The notes under the pieces: generated by a model
What the model saw: the letters and a program-made list of their open reading frames with translations, nothing else
Database searches by the model: none
What the model was told of the DNA's origin: nothing
Shown: piece by piece, positions 7,759 to 16,905 of the stretch
How the letters are laid out: every line of letters starts with the position of its first letter
Numbering within the stretch: the stretch's first letter is position 1
Assembly (NCBI RefSeq): GCF_010500995.1
Contig: NZ_QVMK01000020.1
Coordinates: forward strand, 1 to 47,487
Origin: Bacteroides sp. 224
GTDB lineage: Bacteria; Bacteroidota; Bacteroidia; Bacteroidales; Bacteroidaceae
Direction: 5' to 3'
DNA: 47,487 nt
Made by a program: the position numbers and the translations under genes

Positions 7759-8883
7759 ATGAAGTTTATTGTTTCGAGTACAGCACTATTCAGTCATCTG
7801 CAGGCTGTAAGCCGCGTTATCAATTCAAAAAACACACTACCTATTTTAGATTGTTTCCTTTTTGATCTCGAAAATAGCAGGTTGTCAATTACCGTATCCG
7901 ATACGGAAACAACAATGGTTACTGCTGTTGAAGTGAGCGAAAGTGATACAAACGGACGGTTTGCTGTGGTAGCCAAAACATTATTGGATGCATTGAAAGA
8001 AATACCCGAACAACCCATTACTTTTGAAATAGATCTTCAGACATTGGCTATTACTGTGAAGTATCAGAATGGTCAGTATAGTTTGATGGGACAAAATGCA
8101 GATGAATATCCAACACCGGCTGTATTAAAAGAAGATGCAGTACGTTTGGAAATGGAAGCAAGCATTATGCTCAGCGGAATTAACCGTGCTTTATTTGCAA
8201 CGGCCGATGATGAACTACGCCCGGTAATGAATGGAGTTTATTTCGATATTACTACTGAGGATATTACTATGGTGGCTTCGGATGGTCATAAATTAGTGCG
8301 TTGCAAAACGCTGGCTGCCAAAGGAAGTGAACGTGCAGCGTTTATTCTGCCTAAAAAACCGGCCAATATGCTGAAAAGTTTATTGCCCAAAGAACACGGA
8401 CAGGTGACCATTGAGTTTGACGAAAGAAATGCCGTATTTACTATGGAAAGATATCGCATGGTTTGTCGTTTAATCGAAGGACGCTATCCAAACTATAATT
8501 CTGTAATTCCGCAAAATAACCCTCATAAAGTAACTGTCGACCGTCAGATGTTGATCGGTGCTTTGCGTCGTGTATCTATATTCTCTTCTCAATCAAGCAG
8601 TTTGATAAAGTTAAAGATGGATGAGAACCTGATTGTTGTATCTGCACAAGATATCGACTTTTCTACATCGGCCGAGGAAACACAAGTATGCCAATATGCA
8701 GGAACTCCTATGAGCATTGGGTTTAAATCGACTTTCCTTATTGACATATTAAATAATATATCATCAGAAGAAATTATTATAGAATTGGCCGATCCGTCTC
8801 GCGCAGGAGTAATTCTTCCGGTTACACAGGAAGAAAACGAAGATATCCTGATGCTGCTGATGCCAATGATGCTGAATGATTAA
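7759..8883 (+). CDS. dnaN: DNA polymerase III subunit beta (sliding clamp)
   Basis: A 374-residue protein of normal length for the sliding clamp, which holds the replicative polymerase on DNA as a ring-shaped dimer. It has three repeated clamp domains: MKFIVSSTALFSHLQAVSRV to about 120, a middle domain around ALFATADDELRPVMNGVYFD with the clear VASDGHKLVR signature, and a third with NNPHKVTVDRQMLIGALRRV. The C terminus (LPVTQEENEDILMLLMPMML) has the usual hydrophobic end. It heads the operon with the exonuclease, coaBC and recN. The stop codon is followed at once by a heptamer repeat. Confidence 0.97.
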   Translation: MKFIVSSTALFSHLQAVSRVINSKNTLPILDCFLFDLENSRLSITVSDTETTMVTAVEVSESDTNGRFAVVAKTLLDALKEIPEQPITFEIDLQTLAITVKYQNGQYSLMGQNADEYPTPAVLKEDAVRLEMEASIMLSGINRALFATADDELRPVMNGVYFDITTEDITMVASDGHKLVRCKTLAAKGSERAAFILPKKPANMLKSLLPKEHGQVTIEFDERNAVFTMERYRMVCRLIEGRYPNYNSVIPQNNPHKVTVDRQMLIGALRRVSIFSSQSSSLIKLKMDENLIVVSAQDIDFSTSAEETQVCQYAGTPMSIGFKSTFLIDILNNISSEEIIIELADPSRAGVILPVTQEENEDILMLLMPMMLND

Positions 8884-8885
8884 TT

Positions 8886-8977
<92 letters not shown>

Positions 8978-8983
8978 ATTCCA

Positions 8984-9757
8984 ATGAAGCTTAATCTGAA
9001 AAATCCTCTTGTCTTTTTTGATCTTGAAACCACAGGCATAAATATCAATACCGATCGTATTGTAGAAATTAGCTACCTGAAAGTATATCCTAATGGTAAT
9101 GAAGAATCTAAAACCATGCGTATTAATCCGGAAATGCATATCCCGGAAGAATCTTCGTTAATACATGGCATCTATGATGAGGATGTGAAAGATTGTCCGA
9201 CATTTAAGGAAGTAGCCAAAAATGTAGCTAAAGATATTGAAGGAAGTGACCTTGCCGGTTTTAATTCCAATCGTTTTGATATTCCGGTATTGGCCGAAGA
9301 GTTTTTGCGTGCAGGAGTAGATATTGATATGACTCGTCGTAAGTTTATCGATGTACAGGTAATTTTCCATAAAATGGAGCAACGTACGCTTTCTGCTGCT
9401 TATAAGTTTTATTGCAATAAATGTCTGGAAGATGCTCATACAGCAGAGGCAGATACACGTGCTACTTATGAAGTGTTGAAATCTCAACTCGATCGTTATC
9501 CCGAAGACTTACAAAACGATATGGCTTTTCTTGCTGAATTTTCGAGCTTCAATAAAAACGTGGATTTTGCCGGACGCATGATCTATGATGATAACGGCGT
9601 GGAAATCTTTAATTTTGGAAAATACAAAGGAATGCCGGTAGCAGAGGTATTAAAGAAAGACCAAGGTTATTATGGCTGGATGATGGGCAATGATTTTACA
9701 CTGAACACCAAAGCCATGCTAACAAAAATACGTTTGAGAGAGCTTACCGGTAAATAA
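8984..9757 (+). CDS. DnaQ-like 3'-5' exonuclease
   Basis: A 257-residue exonuclease of the DEDDh type. Exo I: FFDLETTG at residues 11-18; Exo II: AGFNSNRFDIPVLAEEF; Exo III: HTAEADTRATYEVL, with the H-x4-D spacing of DEDDh enzymes. The last 45 residues (FNFGKYKGMPVAEVLKKDQGYYGWMM) form a small DUF3820-type C-terminal module as seen in exodeoxyribonuclease X-type proteins. The ATG at 8984 is chosen because upstream codons are translated heptamer repeat. Placement right after dnaN suggests a role in DNA replication or repair. It could be proofreading subunit-like, but pairing with a polymerase is not shown. Confidence 0.9.
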   Translation: MKLNLKNPLVFFDLETTGININTDRIVEISYLKVYPNGNEESKTMRINPEMHIPEESSLIHGIYDEDVKDCPTFKEVAKNVAKDIEGSDLAGFNSNRFDIPVLAEEFLRAGVDIDMTRRKFIDVQVIFHKMEQRTLSAAYKFYCNKCLEDAHTAEADTRATYEVLKSQLDRYPEDLQNDMAFLAEFSSFNKNVDFAGRMIYDDNGVEIFNFGKYKGMPVAEVLKKDQGYYGWMMGNDFTLNTKAMLTKIRLRELTGK

Positions 9758-9767
9758 AATATTTACT

Positions 9768-10961
9768 ATGTTAAAAGGGAAAAAGATCGTATTGGGCATT
9801 ACCGGCAGTATTGCTGCTTATAAAGCTTGTTACATTATACGTGGATTAATTAAAAAAGGAGCCGAAGTACAAGTTGTTATTACCCCTGCCGGGAAAGAAT
9901 TTATTACTCCTATTACTTTATCGGCACTTACAAGCAAACCGGTTATCAGTGAGTTTTTTGCTCAACGAGACGGTACATGGAATAGCCATGTAGACCTTGG
10001 CCTTTGGGCAGATATTATGTTGATTGCTCCGGCTACTGCCGCCACTATTGGTAAGATGGCAAATGGAGTGGCAGATAATATGCTGATAACTACCTACCTT
10101 TCGGCCAAAGCACCTGTGTTTGTGGCACCGGCTATGGACCTGGATATGTTTGCCCATCCGGCTACACAAAAGAATTTAGATATACTTCGTTCGTATGGTA
10201 ATCATATTATAGAGCCTGCATCGGGAGAACTTGCCAGCCATCTGGTAGGTAAAGGACGAATGGAAGAACCCGAAAACATCATTCAGGTACTTGAACAGTT
10301 TTTTGCAAACTACGGAGATTTATCTGGCAAGAAGATCATGATAACAGCAGGACCTACCTACGAGAAAATAGATCCGGTACGTTTTATCGGTAACTATTCT
10401 TCCGGGAAAATGGGATTTGCTCTTGCCGAGGAATGTGCGAAACGTGGAGCCGAGGTAACATTGATCTGTGGCCCGGTGAAACAACCGATTTCTCATACCC
10501 ATATTCGGCGAATTGATGTAGAATCGGCAACAGAAATGTACGAAGCCTCTATAGAGAATTATCCTTCGATGGATGCAGCAATCCTTTGCGCTGCTGTGGC
10601 AGACTTTACTCCGGAAACAGTAGCCGATAAGAAAGTAAAACGTGGCGAAGACGATTTAGTGATCAGATTAAAACCTACTCACGACATTGCCGCCGCTTTG
10701 GGAAAAATGAAAAAGGAGAATCAGTTATTAGTGGGTTTTGCCCTCGAAACTAATGATGAAACTCAAAATGCCCAGAGCAAATTGATACGTAAGAATCTCG
10801 ATTTTATTGTTCTTAACTCCTTGAATGATGAAGGAGCAGGTTTTCGTCATGATACCAATAAGATTACCATTATTGATCATGACGGACATACCGGGTATGA
10901 GTTAAAGCCCAAAGCAGAAGTTGCTAAAGATATTATTGATTATCTATTGAAACTCTTTTAA
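9768..10961 (+). CDS. coaBC: Bifunctional phosphopantothenoylcysteine decarboxylase / phosphopantothenate-cysteine ligase
   Basis: A 397-residue fusion protein for two steps of coenzyme A synthesis. The N-terminal flavoprotein (CoaC) shows GKKIVLGITGSIAAYKA, the catalytic histidine in SHVDLGLWAD, and PATAATIGKMANGVADNML. It reads PAMD where many homologues have PAMN. The C-terminal CoaB half begins near residue 185 with KKIMITAGPTYEKIDPVRFI, then NYSSGKMGFALAEEC and the lysine loop. Length is normal. It lies ten bases after the exonuclease and ten before recN, so all are one operon. Confidence 0.96.
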   Translation: MLKGKKIVLGITGSIAAYKACYIIRGLIKKGAEVQVVITPAGKEFITPITLSALTSKPVISEFFAQRDGTWNSHVDLGLWADIMLIAPATAATIGKMANGVADNMLITTYLSAKAPVFVAPAMDLDMFAHPATQKNLDILRSYGNHIIEPASGELASHLVGKGRMEEPENIIQVLEQFFANYGDLSGKKIMITAGPTYEKIDPVRFIGNYSSGKMGFALAEECAKRGAEVTLICGPVKQPISHTHIRRIDVESATEMYEASIENYPSMDAAILCAAVADFTPETVADKKVKRGEDDLVIRLKPTHDIAAALGKMKKENQLLVGFALETNDETQNAQSKLIRKNLDFIVLNSLNDEGAGFRHDTNKITIIDHDGHTGYELKPKAEVAKDIIDYLLKLF

Positions 10962-10971
10962 AAGAATTTCC

Positions 10972-12630
10972 ATGTTACGTTCGTTATATATACAAAACTA
11001 CGCTCTTATTGAGAAATTAGATATTCGTTTTGAAACAGGTTTTTCTGTGATTACAGGCGAAACAGGTGCGGGTAAATCTATTATTTTAGGAGCCATTGGG
11101 CTTTTGTTAGGTCAGCGTGCCGATGTAAAGGCTATTCGCCAGGGTGCACCTAAATGTATTATTGAAGCACGTTTTGATGTCTCCGAATATCAAATGCAAT
11201 CACTCTTTGCCGAAAATGAGTTGGAATATGAAGATGAATGCATCTTACGCAGAGAAGTATACGCTTCCGGTAAAAGTCGTGCATTCATTAATGATACTCC
11301 TGTATCCTTGGTTCAGATGAAGGAATTGGGTGAGCAATTAATTGATGTTCATTCTCAGCATCAAAACTTATTGCTGAATAAAGAAGACTATCAATTGGGG
11401 GTACTCGATGTGTTGGCCTTTAATAACGAACAACTGAGCGTTTACCAAAAGGTGTACGCAGAGTGGAAGAGCATTGAAAAAGAGGTCAAAGAACTGATTG
11501 AAAAAGCATCTCAAAGTAAAACAGATGAAGATTATATTCGTTTTCAGTTAGAGCAACTGGAAGAAGCCAAACTTAAAGCAGGAGAACAGGAAGAACTGGA
11601 ACAGGAAGCAGAAACCTTATCGCATGCGGAAGAAATAAAGGTAGGTCTATATAAAGTAGATCAGACTTTATACTCAGATGAGGGTGGTGTAATCTCCATG
11701 TTAAAAGATAGTTTGAATGTTTTGCAGGGAGTTCAAAAAGTATATTCACCTGCCGGGGAGTTATCAGAACGTATGGAATCTGTTTACATCGAACTGAAAG
11801 ACATTGCGCAGGAGTTGGCTGGCAGAATGGAAGCGATAGAGTTTAATCCAAATCGTTTGGATGAAGTCAATGAACGTCTTAATCTGATTTACTCTCTTCA
11901 ACAAAAGCACAAGGTGCAAACTGTGGAAGAATTAATAGGAATTGCTACTGATTATAGTTCCCGTTTAGCCGCCATTACTTCTTATGACGAGCAAATATCT
12001 CAATTAAACATTCAAAAAGATAAAATATATCAGGAGGTAAAGAAACACGCCGATCTATTAACCAAAAAACGAACGAAAGCCGCTCGTGAGATGGAGAAAC
12101 AAATGGTGAATCACTTGATTCCATTAGGAATGCCCAATATTCGCTTTGCAGTTGAAATGGCAAAACGCAAAGAGCCCGGAATGTTTGGTGAGGATACGGT
12201 GAACTTCTTATTTTCCGCCAACAAAAACGGAGCCTTACAACCTATATCATCTGTCGCATCGGGTGGTGAAATAGCCCGTGTGATGCTTTCTCTAAAAGCC
12301 ATGATTGCAGGAGCCGTAAAACTACCTACTATCGTATTTGATGAAATCGACACAGGGGTATCCGGTGAGATTGCAGATCGTATGGCGGATATTATGCAGG
12401 AAATGGGCGAACAAAACCGTCAGGTGATAAGTATAACACACTTACCACAAATTGCTGCTCGCGGACGCGCTCATTATCTGGTTTACAAACAAGATAATGA
12501 TACGGAAACCAATAGCCATATCCGCCGATTGAATGATGAAGAAAGAGTGGCGGAAGTTGCTCACATGTTGAGTGGAGCCAAACTGACGGAAGCAGCATTG
12601 AATAATGCAAGGGAGCTGTTGGGCTTCTAA
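10972..12630 (+). CDS. recN: DNA repair protein RecN
   Basis: A 552-residue SMC-like ATPase in double-strand-break repair. Walker A (TGETGAGKS, residues 23-31) opens the N-terminal half; VHSQHQNLLL is the family Q-loop region near 125. The middle (about 150-370) is a coiled coil rich in E, K, Q and L. The C-terminal half has the ABC signature ASGGEIARVMLSLKAMI and Walker B IVFDEIDTGVSGE, followed by ISITHLPQIAARG. The gene ends the dnaN operon and is followed by the 22-bp array at 12653-12735, whose first two units can fold into a terminator-like hairpin. Confidence 0.96.
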   Translation: MLRSLYIQNYALIEKLDIRFETGFSVITGETGAGKSIILGAIGLLLGQRADVKAIRQGAPKCIIEARFDVSEYQMQSLFAENELEYEDECILRREVYASGKSRAFINDTPVSLVQMKELGEQLIDVHSQHQNLLLNKEDYQLGVLDVLAFNNEQLSVYQKVYAEWKSIEKEVKELIEKASQSKTDEDYIRFQLEQLEEAKLKAGEQEELEQEAETLSHAEEIKVGLYKVDQTLYSDEGGVISMLKDSLNVLQGVQKVYSPAGELSERMESVYIELKDIAQELAGRMEAIEFNPNRLDEVNERLNLIYSLQQKHKVQTVEELIGIATDYSSRLAAITSYDEQISQLNIQKDKIYQEVKKHADLLTKKRTKAAREMEKQMVNHLIPLGMPNIRFAVEMAKRKEPGMFGEDTVNFLFSANKNGALQPISSVASGGEIARVMLSLKAMIAGAVKLPTIVFDEIDTGVSGEIADRMADIMQEMGEQNRQVISITHLPQIAARGRAHYLVYKQDNDTETNSHIRRLNDEERVAEVAHMLSGAKLTEAALNNARELLGF

Positions 12631-12652
12631 TATTCCGATAACTTACCATCAA

Positions 12653-12735
12653 ATTAGGTCGGACCAAACGAGGTATTAGGTCCGACCTTTTCTTCCTTTA
12701 GGTCGGACCTTTTGCGGTGTTTGGTCCGACCTAAT
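12653..12735. repeat. 22-bp periodic palindromic array (array 2), alternating orientation
   Basis: Four cores of nine bases at 12657, 12679, 12701 and 12723 are exactly 22 bp apart and alternate GGTCGGACC, GGTCCGACC, GGTCGGACC, GGTCCGACC. Neighbouring cores are therefore reverse complements and can pair. The outermost units pair over 13 bases (12653-12665 with 12723-12735). Spacers differ (one is TTTTCTTCCTTT). Units 1 and 2 with the following T-rich spacer look like a terminator for recN. It lies in the gap between convergent recN and the DUF6493-like gene. Confidence 0.9.
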
Positions 12736-12747
12736 ATTTGAACTGTT

Positions 12748-15363
12748 TTATTTTTGAAGACAATTACCTGCCAGCAACTCAGCGTAAGCTGCCTTTAGCT
12801 TTTTGAAGTTTACCGGCAAATTCCCATCTTCGGCAGTGCGGATACATTCGGCCAGAATGCAGCGTTGCAACTCTCGCACTTTAGGCGATGCACTGCGATC
12901 TAAATACTCCATGAAACGGTTAATTGGGGCAAATTTCTTGTTAAGCAAGTTTGCTAAGCAAGCAGCAAAGTACTCTTTGTCGGCTACTTCCAGTTCCGTC
13001 ATCAGGTTTAGATATTCGGCAGCCAGCAAGCGAGTGGTTTTGTGTTGAGCCACCAGACAGGCGGCTATGTAAATCCATCCGCTATGATGCATCTTTAGCT
13101 GATTCTCTATCAGAAATTGCAAGATGTCCGAAGCATCAAATTCATCGGAGTAAATAGGGGTTAGTTTCGCCATAAATGCATCGATGTAATGGGGAATCAG
13201 AGAGAGGCAGTAGCGTATGTCCGTGATATGTGCATCGTTGTTGTATGCCGTGTAAAAGAACGGGAAAGGATAGTGATGGGCTTCTTCTTTAACCCAATAG
13301 TTGTTGTTCCAGTTATCTTGCAACACAATCATATCCCAATGCCATTCACGATCGTCGGAGAAACGGCGTATTACTTCCTGACTGACGCAAAACGGGCTTA
13401 CTACTGTAGGATAGCTGCCTGCCGTAGTCGATTCGAATGTTTTGAATGTTCCTTTCACATCTCTGGTACGAGCTACCTGAGTCCAAAGCGGAAGAGTTTC
13501 TTCGTTGGGAACAATATCGGTGTCTGCCCCAAACAAATACTGAACCGCTTGGGCATAAGTGCCTTTGAGCAGAAGAGATTGGGCTTTCTGTTTTTCGGTA
13601 AGCTCGTTGAGCAACAAACGGTTGCAGGCAATGATGAGGTCTGTAAGATGAACCTCGTGTTGCTGCTGTTCATAATTCATCAGACGTTCGAGCAGTGCTG
13701 CCGGATGTATATAGAAAGGAGCGTGAGTGGGCGAGGAGAGCAAAGAGAGTTTACTCTTCCCGTTCAATTTGGCGAGCACCCATTTATTTCTGTCGCGCAG
13801 AAACGGATCGGGCTTTCTCCGTTCATCGTTAAAATTTGCTCGTTGCCGGTATGTTTTTTCCGGTTGAACCCAGTTCTGCAGAAACTCGTCAAGATATACC
13901 AGTAGTCCCTTTTCGATGTCTGCTTTGGCAGCTTGTTTAAGATAAGGCTTTAACTGATTTTGCCAGCCGTCGGGCAGTTGATCTTGCAGTTGAATCACCC
14001 CCTCGTAGAACAAGTCGACATCTGCCGGAGTTAACGACTTCATGGTTTTTCCTAAGTGAAACAGCAAATCCTCCCATGTAGACGGAACAAGCAAGGGGGT
14101 ATGTTCTAACACCGGAATAATTTCTTCCGGCAATTCTTCTACTGCATCCACCTGCAATTCTTCGCGTGCCTCTTTTTTTAGTGTACTTTGATAAGGTTCT
14201 ATCAGGTTTTTTAAAGCGGATGCTTCGGCATAGCGTTTCAATAGCCGGGCAGCTTTTACTTGTATTTTCGCGTTGGGTTGTACCAATGCTTCTGCTACAA
14301 CAGATATATAGGGTTGTAACCCGGCGTTTTTATTCAGTAACTGTTCAATAATATCTAATGCCAGCAAGATGCCTTTATCGCATTTCTCTTTCAGCAGTAA
14401 AGGAGAAACACTTTGTAAGAAGGCTTCTGCATCAAACCCCTCCTGCTGATAGATGTCTTTTACGGTTTGAATCACGTAATTGCTTACTGTATTGTTGGTA
14501 GCAAAGAGGGCAGTCCACAGCGCATCCTGATTCTTCAGGTATTCGTCGGTGGTAGGCTTAAATAGTTTGATGAGGCGAATGTGCCAATCGATGTGCCCTT
14601 TCTTCCAGTTCAGATTGAGTGTTTCCAGCAGGTTGCGGATGATTGTCCGGTCGGTTATCAGCCCTTTTTCTTGTAGCTGGTAGAAAATTTCGTCCCAATA
14701 GCCGGTACATTTTTCGCTAACAAATTTTCCGTAAGCATCCCAGTTGGATATATCCAGCACCGGAAGTTCGTATTTATAGAATTGCATCAACACTTTGTCT
14801 ATTGCTTCCGGATGTTGTTCCAGAAAATCTAAATCTTTGCACACACTGCGCCCAGACATAGGAATAATAAACAATGACCTGACAAAAGTTTCTTCTTCAA
14901 ATGCTACCCAGCCTTCTTTGTAGAGTTTCCATAAAAGATGAAACTCCATCTGCTTGCTGCGTTGATTCTTCCAGTATGCAACGATTTTATCTAATTGATC
15001 GATCGGAAATTCTTTCAGATAACTGATTAAAGCCTCTTTGGCTTCGTTGGTTGCATATACGCTGTAGCTAAATAATTCATGCAACACAGAGTATGTTTTA
15101 TCCCATTCGGAAAAAATGTCTTTAGTCAATTCCTGATAACTGCGTATGCAAAACATACGCATTAATCTCACTGTGTGGTTTAGTGTATTCCTTCTATCAT
15201 AAAACTCTCTTGAATACTCTTTGGGAAAAGGAACATCTACAATTGTGTCTATATCCAACGTTCGGAGATAATTCAGTGATTGCGCTCTCTCTTCGTCTGT
15301 TAGTGTACGTGCCCATTGCACCATAGCAGGGTAGTCTTGCTCCAGTATCAGTTTGTGTATCAT
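12748..15363 (-). CDS. DUF6493-like helical-repeat protein
   Basis: A large 871-residue protein without signal peptide, so probably cytosolic. It is rich in leucine, lysine and glutamate and is predicted to be mostly helices resembling HEAT-type repeats (for example DAEAFLQSVSPLLLKEKCDKG, IQVKAARLLKRYAEASALKNL). The family resembles DUF6493 of Bacteroidetes, assigned from memory and not certain. No catalytic motif is visible. It lies 30 bases downstream of the gene at 15394-16629 on the same strand, and a short hairpin lies in the gap. Function unknown; the fold suggests a protein-binding scaffold. Confidence 0.7.
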   Translation of the reverse strand: MIHKLILEQDYPAMVQWARTLTDEERAQSLNYLRTLDIDTIVDVPFPKEYSREFYDRRNTLNHTVRLMRMFCIRSYQELTKDIFSEWDKTYSVLHELFSYSVYATNEAKEALISYLKEFPIDQLDKIVAYWKNQRSKQMEFHLLWKLYKEGWVAFEEETFVRSLFIIPMSGRSVCKDLDFLEQHPEAIDKVLMQFYKYELPVLDISNWDAYGKFVSEKCTGYWDEIFYQLQEKGLITDRTIIRNLLETLNLNWKKGHIDWHIRLIKLFKPTTDEYLKNQDALWTALFATNNTVSNYVIQTVKDIYQQEGFDAEAFLQSVSPLLLKEKCDKGILLALDIIEQLLNKNAGLQPYISVVAEALVQPNAKIQVKAARLLKRYAEASALKNLIEPYQSTLKKEAREELQVDAVEELPEEIIPVLEHTPLLVPSTWEDLLFHLGKTMKSLTPADVDLFYEGVIQLQDQLPDGWQNQLKPYLKQAAKADIEKGLLVYLDEFLQNWVQPEKTYRQRANFNDERRKPDPFLRDRNKWVLAKLNGKSKLSLLSSPTHAPFYIHPAALLERLMNYEQQQHEVHLTDLIIACNRLLLNELTEKQKAQSLLLKGTYAQAVQYLFGADTDIVPNEETLPLWTQVARTRDVKGTFKTFESTTAGSYPTVVSPFCVSQEVIRRFSDDREWHWDMIVLQDNWNNNYWVKEEAHHYPFPFFYTAYNNDAHITDIRYCLSLIPHYIDAFMAKLTPIYSDEFDASDILQFLIENQLKMHHSGWIYIAACLVAQHKTTRLLAAEYLNLMTELEVADKEYFAACLANLLNKKFAPINRFMEYLDRSASPKVRELQRCILAECIRTAEDGNLPVNFKKLKAAYAELLAGNCLQK

Positions 15364-15383
15364 GGGGTTGAAGTTTGTTTTTA

Positions 15384-15402
15384 GGCAATTTCTCTAATTG
15401 CC
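15384..15402. other. Short hairpin at the junction of two minus-strand genes
   Basis: Arms GGCAATT and AATTGCC with a five-base loop overlap the stop codon of the gene at 15394-16629 and precede the DUF6493-like start. It lacks a T-run on the minus strand, so it is more likely a processing or coupling structure than a terminator, if functional. Confidence 0.4.
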
Positions 15403-16629
15403 AAACTCAGATTTCATTATCTCTTGTGCTTTGTTAAAAGCCTTCTGGAAATCGCGTGCAAGAATCTTTCCTTCCGGTGAGATAAAAACAAAATAAGGTA
15501 AGCCTCCAAAGGCAAAATCTTCGGTGATTTTATGGTTATCTCCGGTACTTTCTACGTCGAACCAAGGATGCGTTACCATGTTTTCGAGAATGGGTTTTAA
15601 TTTCATTCCCAATATTTCATCATCCTCTGCTGTCTCTTTATTCAATTTATGAATGATCTGTATGTTGTCTGTTATGCCAATAAGAGAAAAGTGGTCTTTG
15701 TATTTTTCATAAAATGCAGTGACTTTTTTATCAATAGCAATAGAACCCGGACAAAGCCCCCAATGATAAAGAAGAAGGTATTTACCCTTGGTATCATCAG
15801 AGGTTATTTTCTTACCATCAATGGTGGTAACAGAAAAGAAAGGTGCTTCGTTGCCTGGCATAAGCCTTTCTATTATATCAACTTCTTTTTTAAGTATCTG
15901 TCCATAATAACTATCTTGTGCCTCTTGGCTCATGTTTGATAGAACAGATTTCATTTCCTCCGGAGAAGCATTAGAAACCCTTTGAAGATACTCTACAATA
16001 ACCCAGGGAGAAGAAGGATTGTTTGTAGTTAATTCTTTTGTTTTTTGCTTTATAATGGCATAGGATTCCTGGTGATCGCGATGAAAACGATTGAACTTAT
16101 CTGTATATTCTTTAGCCTTTTCTGTGTCGCCATTCGCTCTTACTTCATCAATAATCTTTCCATATCCTGCTCGTATAATTCCCAGAGAATCTTCCAAATG
16201 TAACACTTCTTTTAGCAAAGGGTGGTTGTAGAAGCCACCACTGATTGCGCTAAAGTATATATAATCGGTATTCCCTTTCAACTGATAATCTCCTTCTTCC
16301 ATAATAAGTCTCAAAGCTCTCCTTGAACTTGCTTTATATTTTCCGGAAATAGGTTTGTATTCCATTAAATAGTACTGAGTATGTGGTTGCTCTCCTGAGT
16401 AGAAGAATGTATCAGGTTCATTCACAATTACTTCGAAAGCAATTTCTTCTTGATCCATTTTAAATGGAAGAATTACTTTTTGGAATAATAAAGTATCACC
16501 CGGCATTAATCCTTCTATCTTACCGGAAATACTAAAATGATGATTCTTTTGGGCATTTGTATATGTTGCAAAAACCGGAAACAAGGAGAATCCTATAATA
16601 AATATACGGAGTAAAAATAAGTGTTTCAT
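15394..16629 (-). CDS. Thioredoxin-fold (TlpA/AhpC-like) protein with DUF4369-type N-terminal domain
   Basis: A 411-residue exported protein. A signal peptide (residues about 1-26: MKHLFLLRIFIIGFSLF, cut after NAQ) is followed by a beta-rich DUF4369-like segment (HFSISGKIEGLMPGDTLLFQ), a helical linker, and a C-terminal thioredoxin fold from about residue 265 (PGNEAPFFSVTTIDGKKITSDDTKGKYLLLYHWG). In place of the usual CxxC redox motif it reads LCPGSI, that is CxxS with one cysteine, so classical dithiol exchange is unlikely; a monothiol or non-enzymatic role is possible. The conserved cis-proline region (GGLPYFVFISPEGKIL) is present. A weak -7 element TACTTTTA lies at 16643-16650 on the minus strand. 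Confidence 0.85.
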   Translation of the reverse strand: MKHLFLLRIFIIGFSLFPVFATYTNAQKNHHFSISGKIEGLMPGDTLLFQKVILPFKMDQEEIAFEVIVNEPDTFFYSGEQPHTQYYLMEYKPISGKYKASSRRALRLIMEEGDYQLKGNTDYIYFSAISGGFYNHPLLKEVLHLEDSLGIIRAGYGKIIDEVRANGDTEKAKEYTDKFNRFHRDHQESYAIIKQKTKELTTNNPSSPWVIVEYLQRVSNASPEEMKSVLSNMSQEAQDSYYGQILKKEVDIIERLMPGNEAPFFSVTTIDGKKITSDDTKGKYLLLYHWGLCPGSIAIDKKVTAFYEKYKDHFSLIGITDNIQIIHKLNKETAEDDEILGMKLKPILENMVTHPWFDVESTGDNHKITEDFAFGGLPYFVFISPEGKILARDFQKAFNKAQEIMKSEFGN

Positions 16630-16754
16630 GCGGCTAAGATATTAAAAGTAATTCTATAATAATCCTTTTCAATAATTTATTTTATAGTGGATTAGTGTTC
16701 TAATGAATAAAATTCATTCGCCGCGTGGTTGTAGCACATATATTATGATGCTTC

Positions 16755-16884
16755 TTATGCCAGGTTTTGCCACGGCCGCGGCAAAGTTTTGTTACGGCCG
16801 TGGCAAATTCTTGTTGCGGCCGCGTTAACATCTTGTTGCGGCCGTGGAAAAATCTTGTTACGGCCGTGGAAAAACCAGGCTAAA
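16755..16884. repeat. 22-bp periodic palindromic array (array 3), CGGCCG cores
   Basis: Five CGGCCG cores lie at 16773, 16795, 16817, 16839 and 16861, exactly 22 bp apart, each within a longer palindromic context such as CCACGGCCGTGG. The AT-rich spacers carry a repeated TCTTGTT. The flanks form an inverted repeat: TTATGCCAGGTTTTGCC on the left pairs with GGAAAAACCAGGCTAAA on the right, with mismatches. The GC-rich cores stand out from the AT-rich surroundings. It lies in the 401-base gap (16630-17030) between divergent genes, with the hairpin at 16906-16975. Confidence 0.9.
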
Positions 16885-16905
16885 GCAATCTCCTCTATAA
16901 TATAG

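Noticed and set aside
13189..13905. Long plus-strand reading frame of 238 codons
   Set aside because: It lies wholly opposite the DUF6493-like gene, has no promoter and is rich in Cys, Phe and Arg, a typical shadow of a real gene on the other strand.
16776..16870. Restriction or integrase attachment site from CGGCCG repeats
   Set aside because: No integrase or methylase lies nearby, and the regular 22-bp spacing is not expected for attachment sites.
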